Shown here: positions 60,485-64,000 of the stretch, piece by piece | Layout of the letters: every line of letters starts with the position of its first letter | Position numbering within the stretch: position 1 is the first letter of the stretch | Assembly: GCF_014647375.1 (NCBI RefSeq) | Contig: NZ_BMPB01000009.1 | Span: 124,001-188,000 of the forward strand | Length of the DNA stretch: 64,000 nt | Reading direction: 5' to 3' | Origin: Parabacteroides faecis | GTDB lineage: Bacteria > Bacteroidota > Bacteroidia > Bacteroidales > Tannerellaceae | Translations under genes and position numbers: made by a program | Notes under the pieces: generated by a model | Databases searched by the model: none | Seen by the model: only the letters and a program-made list of their open reading frames with translations | What the model was told of the DNA's origin: nothing

Positions 60485-60835
60485 ATGTTTATAGAGGTAG
60501 TTAAATCAAAGATTCACCGGGTGACGGTAACGGAAGCTAATCTGAATTATATCGGTAGTATTACTATCGATGAAGATTTGCTGGATGCCGCCAACCTGAT
60601 TCCGAATGAAAAGGTGGCTATTGTGAACAACAATAACGGTGAACGTTTTGAAACGTATATCATTAAAGGCGAGCGAGGCTCAGGCGTGATTTGTCTGAAC
60701 GGAGCGGCAGCCCGAAAGGCACAGCCTGGAGATATCATCATTATCATGTCATACGCCATGATGGATTTTGAAGAAGCCAAAACATTTAAACCGGCTGTTG
60801 TGTTTCCTGATACAGCAACCAATAAACTGATATAG
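60485..60835 (+). CDS. panD: Aspartate 1-decarboxylase
   Basis: A 116-residue proenzyme. The self-cleavage site is YIGSITID, with Gly24-Ser25; Ser25 becomes the pyruvoyl cofactor. Also present are [45 protein letters not shown] (quoted as [20 protein letters not shown]) and [10 protein letters not shown]. It decarboxylates aspartate to beta-alanine for pantothenate. It is paired with panC upstream and followed by a strong terminator. Confidence 0.95.
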   Translation: MFIEVVKSKIHRVTVTEANLNYIGSITIDEDLLDAANLIPNEKVAIVNNNNGERFETYIIKGERGSGVICLNGAAARKAQPGDIIIIMSYAMMDFEEAKTFKPAVVFPDTATNKLI

Positions 60836-60878
60836 AGCATCGAAGCAGCAATTGAAATGTTTTAGAAATAAAAATAAG

Positions 60879-60909
60879 AAAGCTCGCCGGATGCCGGCGG
60901 GCTTTTTTT
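60879..60909 (+). terminator. Intrinsic terminator of panD
   Basis: AAAGCTCGCCGG pairs with CCGGCGGGCTTT across an ATG loop (one T-G pair), followed by TTTTTG. Confidence 0.88.
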
Positions 60910-60946
60910 GTGACCCTATGTTTTCGTTTTGAAATTATTATAGAGT

Positions 60947-62269
60947 ATGTATACAAACAAACAGATCTGGAATGTAAGTTACCCTATCTTTCTGAGTTTA
61001 TTGGCGCAGAATATTATTAATGTGACCGATACGGCTTTCCTGGGAAGGGTAGGTGAAGTTGAGTTGGGAGCCTCTGCGATGGGTGGGCTCTATTATATAT
61101 GTGTGTTTACTATTGCATTTGGTTTCAGCACCGGGTCGCAGATCATGATGGCACGAAGGAATGGCGAGCAGTTGTACAAGGATGTAGGGCCGGTCATGAT
61201 ACAGGGGGTATTTTTCCTTCTGGCACTGGCTGCCGTGATGTTTACTTTGTCCCGTTTCTTTGCCAAAGACATTATGCGGGTGATGATCTCTTCCGATACG
61301 ATCCTGATGGCGACGGAAGAGTTTCTCGACTGGCGTGTGTTCGGTTTCTTTTTCTCTTTTGTGAATGTGATGTTCCGTGCCTTGTTTATCGGTATTACCC
61401 GGACAAAGGTGCTGACATTGAACGCTATTGTGATGGCATTGACCAATGTGCTGCTCGACTATCTGCTGATATTCGGAAAAGGAGGTTTTCCTGAAATGGG
61501 TATCAAGGGGGCCGCTATCGCTTCGGTGGTGGCAGAAGGTGTGTCGATCGTTTTCTTTTTAGTCTATACCCGTTTGACGGTCGATATAAAGAAGTATGCA
61601 CTGAATCAATTCCGGTCGTTCGATATTGAATTACTGAAGCGTGTGTTGAATATCTCCATCTTTACGATGTTGCAGTACTTTATATCGCTGAGTACTTACT
61701 TTTTGCTTTTTGTAGCAGTAGAACATCTGGGACAACGGCAGTTGGCGATAGCCAATATTGTCCGTAGTGTGTATATCGTTCTGTTGATCCCGGTCAATTC
61801 TTTATCGACCGCGACCAATTCTTTTGTCAGTAACAGTATCGGTGCCGGTCATAAAGACCAGGTTATCCCGATCATTCGTAAGATATCTTATATCTCTTTG
61901 AGCATTATGGCAGGCTGTGTTTTTATTGCTTGTATTTTTCCTTCGGCCATATTGTCGATTTATACGAATGACATTACTTTAATACATGCGTCGGTTCCTT
62001 CGCTCTATGTTATCTCCGGAGCGTTGCTGATAGCTGCTGTTGCCAATATCGTATTTAATGGGGTGACAGGTACGGGAAATACCCGTTCGGCTTTTGCGAT
62101 GGAGGTGGTGACGCTTGTTTTTTATACGCTGTTTATCTATGTGGCGGGGATGCGTTTGCATCTTCCGGTGGCGATTTGTTTCCTGACCGAGGTGATTTAT
62201 TATAGCGGTTTGTTGTTGGCTAGTGTAATTTATTTGAAAAAAGCGGCGTGGCAGAATAAAAAGATTTAG
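60947..62269 (+). CDS. MATE-family efflux transporter
   Basis: A 440-residue integral membrane protein with about twelve helices. MATE signatures: YPIFLSLLAQNIINVTDTAFLG near the N-terminus (quoted as LSLLAQNIINVTDTAFLG), GFSTGSQIMMARRNGE, and IPVNSLSTATNSFVSNSIGAG in the second half. It exports drugs or metabolites using an ion gradient. This is the DinF/NorM-type superfamily; the substrate is not readable. It is a single gene between panD and ffh. Confidence 0.9.
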   Translation: MYTNKQIWNVSYPIFLSLLAQNIINVTDTAFLGRVGEVELGASAMGGLYYICVFTIAFGFSTGSQIMMARRNGEQLYKDVGPVMIQGVFFLLALAAVMFTLSRFFAKDIMRVMISSDTILMATEEFLDWRVFGFFFSFVNVMFRALFIGITRTKVLTLNAIVMALTNVLLDYLLIFGKGGFPEMGIKGAAIASVVAEGVSIVFFLVYTRLTVDIKKYALNQFRSFDIELLKRVLNISIFTMLQYFISLSTYFLLFVAVEHLGQRQLAIANIVRSVYIVLLIPVNSLSTATNSFVSNSIGAGHKDQVIPIIRKISYISLSIMAGCVFIACIFPSAILSIYTNDITLIHASVPSLYVISGALLIAAVANIVFNGVTGTGNTRSAFAMEVVTLVFYTLFIYVAGMRLHLPVAICFLTEVIYYSGLLLASVIYLKKAAWQNKKI

Positions 62270-62288
62270 AGGATTACATCCTTTTTCT

Positions 62289-62296
62289 TACCTTTG
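62289..62296 (+). promoter_or_regulatory. -7 element of ffh
   Basis: TACCTTTG, with TTTA (one mismatch to the -33 TTTG) 20 nt upstream at 62265-62268. It is 52 nt before ATG 62349. Confidence 0.65.
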
Positions 62297-62348
62297 CACC
62301 CTATTACGTTAGAAATTAGAAAGAAAAAAATAAATACACATACAAATT

Positions 62349-63674
62349 ATGTTTGAAAATTTAAGCGAAAGGTTAGACAGATCGTTTAAGCTGTTGAAAG
62401 GTGAAGGCAAGATCACCGAGATCAATGTGGCTGAAACACTGAAAGATGTGCGTAAAGCCCTGCTTGATGCCGACGTAAACTACAAGGTGGCTAAGTCATT
62501 TACCGATACGGTAAAAGAAAAAGCGTTGGGACAGAATGTACTTACGTCTGTTAAACCCAGCCAGTTAATGGTAAAGATAGTACACGACGAACTGGCCAGC
62601 CTGATGGGTGGAACAGCTATCGATATCAATCTGGCCGGTTCACCAGCCATCATCCTTATGTCTGGTCTGCAAGGTTCGGGTAAGACTACTTTCTCCGGAA
62701 AGTTGGCGAATATGCTGAAAACCAAAAGAAATAAGAAGCCGTTGCTGGCTGCTTGTGACGTTTATCGTCCGGCTGCTATCGAACAGTTGCGTGTAGTCGG
62801 TGAACAGGTTGGCGTTCCTGTTTATATGGAACTGGAAAATAAGAATCCGGTAGAGATCGCTATGAACGCAATTCGCGAAGCCCGTGCAAAGGGTAACGAT
62901 GTCGTGATTGTCGATACTGCCGGCCGTCTGGCTATCGATGAGCAGATGATGAAAGAGATCGCTGCCATCAAGAGCGCTATTCAACCGGACGAAACATTGT
63001 TCGTAGTGGACTCCATGACCGGACAGGATGCCGTTAATACTGCAAAGGAATTTAACGAACGCCTGAACTTCGACGGGGTTGTTTTGACTAAACTCGACGG
63101 TGATACCCGTGGTGGTGCCGCTCTTTCTATTCGTACGGTTGTCGATAAACCGATCAAGTTTGTCGGAACCGGTGAAAAGATGGATGCACTCGATACATTC
63201 CACCCGGAACGTATGGCCGACCGTATCCTCGGTATGGGTGATATCGTTTCTTTGGTAGAACGTGCACAGGAACAATACGACGAAGAAGAAGCCAAGCGCT
63301 TACAGAAGAAGATTGCCAAAAACCAGTTCGACTTCAACGACTTTATCGCCCAGATCCAACAGATCAAGAAGATGGGTAACCTGAAAGAACTCGCTTCCAT
63401 GATCCCCGGTGTCGGCAAAGCCTTGAAAGATATCGATATCGATGACAATGCCTTCAAGAGTATTGAAGCAATCATTTATTCAATGACTCCGGACGAACGT
63501 GTCAATCCGGCTATCCTGAACGGTTCTCGCCGCCAGCGTATTGCCAAAGGTAGCGGTACGACGGTGCAGGAGGTAAACAAACTGATCAAACAGTTCGACG
63601 AAACCCGTAAGATGATGCGTATGCTTACTGCCGCTAAACCGGGAAGTAAGAAATTTCCTTCATTAAAGAGATAA
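62349..63674 (+). CDS. ffh: Signal recognition particle protein Ffh
   Basis: A 441-residue protein. The N domain starts MFENLSERLDRSFKLL. The G domain has MSGLQGSGKTTFSGKLA (G1), ACDVYRPAAIEQLR, IVDTAGRLAIDEQMM, VLTKLDGDTRGGAALS and IKFVGTGEKMDAL. The methionine-rich M domain (about 300-441) ends with GSRRQRIAKGSGTTVQEVN, the SRP-RNA binding region. With SRP RNA it targets nascent membrane proteins to FtsY. Length is normal. Confidence 0.97.
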   Translation: MFENLSERLDRSFKLLKGEGKITEINVAETLKDVRKALLDADVNYKVAKSFTDTVKEKALGQNVLTSVKPSQLMVKIVHDELASLMGGTAIDINLAGSPAIILMSGLQGSGKTTFSGKLANMLKTKRNKKPLLAACDVYRPAAIEQLRVVGEQVGVPVYMELENKNPVEIAMNAIREARAKGNDVVIVDTAGRLAIDEQMMKEIAAIKSAIQPDETLFVVDSMTGQDAVNTAKEFNERLNFDGVVLTKLDGDTRGGAALSIRTVVDKPIKFVGTGEKMDALDTFHPERMADRILGMGDIVSLVERAQEQYDEEEAKRLQKKIAKNQFDFNDFIAQIQQIKKMGNLKELASMIPGVGKALKDIDIDDNAFKSIEAIIYSMTPDERVNPAILNGSRRQRIAKGSGTTVQEVNKLIKQFDETRKMMRMLTAAKPGSKKFPSLKR

Positions 63675-63692
63675 ACATTAAAGACATATATT

Positions 63693-64000
63693 ATGGAAGA
63701 CAATCATTATCAATTACTGGACGGAAAAGCGGTCTCTGCTCAGATGAAGAAAGAGATGGCTGAAGAAGTTGCCCAGATCAAAGCGGCAGGAGGTAAGATT
63801 CCTCATCTGGCAGCCATTCTGGTGGGTCATGACGGAGGTAGCGAAACCTATGTGGCCAGTAAAGTGAAAACCTGTGAAGAGATTGGTTTTAAATCCACAT
63901 TGATCCGTTATGAAGATGATGTGACCGAAGAAGAATTACTTCGTCGTGTGGATGAACTGAACAATGACCCGGATGTAGACGGTTTTATTGTACAGCTTCC
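63693..64000 (+). CDS. folD: Bifunctional methylenetetrahydrofolate dehydrogenase/cyclohydrolase FolD (cut by window edge)
   Basis: The first 102 codons are present, starting at ATG 63693. Characteristic FolD sequence: [49 protein letters not shown] (quoted as [20 protein letters not shown], with the catalytic Lys in YxxxK) and [12 protein letters not shown]. It interconverts methylene-, methenyl- and formyl-THF with NADP. It starts 18 nt behind ffh and is likely co-transcribed. Confidence 0.95.
   Translation, partial: MEDNHYQLLDGKAVSAQMKKEMAEEVAQIKAAGGKIPHLAAILVGHDGGSETYVASKVKTCEEIGFKSTLIRYEDDVTEEELLRRVDELNNDPDVDGFIVQL

Overview
The window is a stretch of chromosome from a Bacteroidota member, most likely order Bacteroidales and close to Parabacteroides. 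The evidence is direct. Many promoters carry the Bacteroidota -7 element TAnnTTTG, several with TTTG 19-20 nt upstream. Shine-Dalgarno sequences are mostly absent. The gene set includes a GH57/debranching-enzyme glycogen cluster, a succinylornithine-type carbamoyltransferase, DUF4270, a SusD-like lipoprotein and 6-bladed propeller lipoproteins. The genus assignment is inference from gene content and order. No phage, integrase, insertion sequence or canonical CRISPR array is visible. Most of the window is core chromosome with a few accessory spots.

Layout. 1-6.2 kb: the 5' part of a Wzi-like outer-membrane protein, a frameshifted kinase-like gene, an exported alpha/beta hydrolase, a type I phosphodiesterase and a sulfatase. 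6.3-17.1 kb: rpsF-rpsR-rplI, a cell-wall amidase and an MCE protein, dnaA, B12-dependent ribonucleotide reductase and 4-alpha-glucanotransferase. 17.2-25.6 kb: bactofilin, folB, an [FeFe]-hydrogenase-like protein followed by a PNGase F-like lipoprotein, MarC and HAD proteins, and a minus-strand mtaB-acyltransferase-glycosyltransferase operon. 25.8-36.0 kb: an accessory-looking region with a GNAT-like protein, a propeller lipoprotein, an acyl-CoA ligase, an acidic lipoprotein, a TonB-receptor-like barrel, NDH-2 and an orphan SusD-like fusion. 36.2-43.0 kb: apbE, then a five-gene minus-strand run (regulator, acyl-CoA synthetase, proB, proA, argF'). 43.1-49.8 kb: an AraC-type protein, tRNA-Gly and tRNA-Tyr, ribH, a TPR protein, recF-dciA, a folate cyclo-ligase overlapping a C-terminal-processing protease, and dCMP deaminase. 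49.8-64 kb: an M3 peptidase, the glycogen cluster (debranching enzyme, GT4, GH57), a DUF4270 protein plus a one-domain glycogen-synthase-like protein, panC-panD, a MATE transporter, ffh and the start of folD.

Functional themes: translation and replication (rpsF operon, dnaA, recF-dciA, ffh, nrdJ), glycogen and maltodextrin metabolism (GH77, GH133, GT4, GH57, GT5 domain), cofactor biosynthesis (folB, folD, cyclo-ligase, ribH, panC, panD), proline and arginine synthesis, and envelope and host-glycan functions (sulfatase, PNGase F-like, SusD-like, Wzi-like).

The most unusual feature is non-coding. Five separate intergenic regions (3102-3189, 22193-22302, 37276-37363, 52029-52138, 60362-60449) each hold four or five units repeating at exactly 22 bp. 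Each unit has a 12-16 bp, often dyad-symmetric core plus a variable 6-10 bp spacer. The core sequence differs from one array to the next while the 22-bp pitch is constant. This does not match a standard CRISPR, REP or terminator design and is the best candidate here for an undescribed system.
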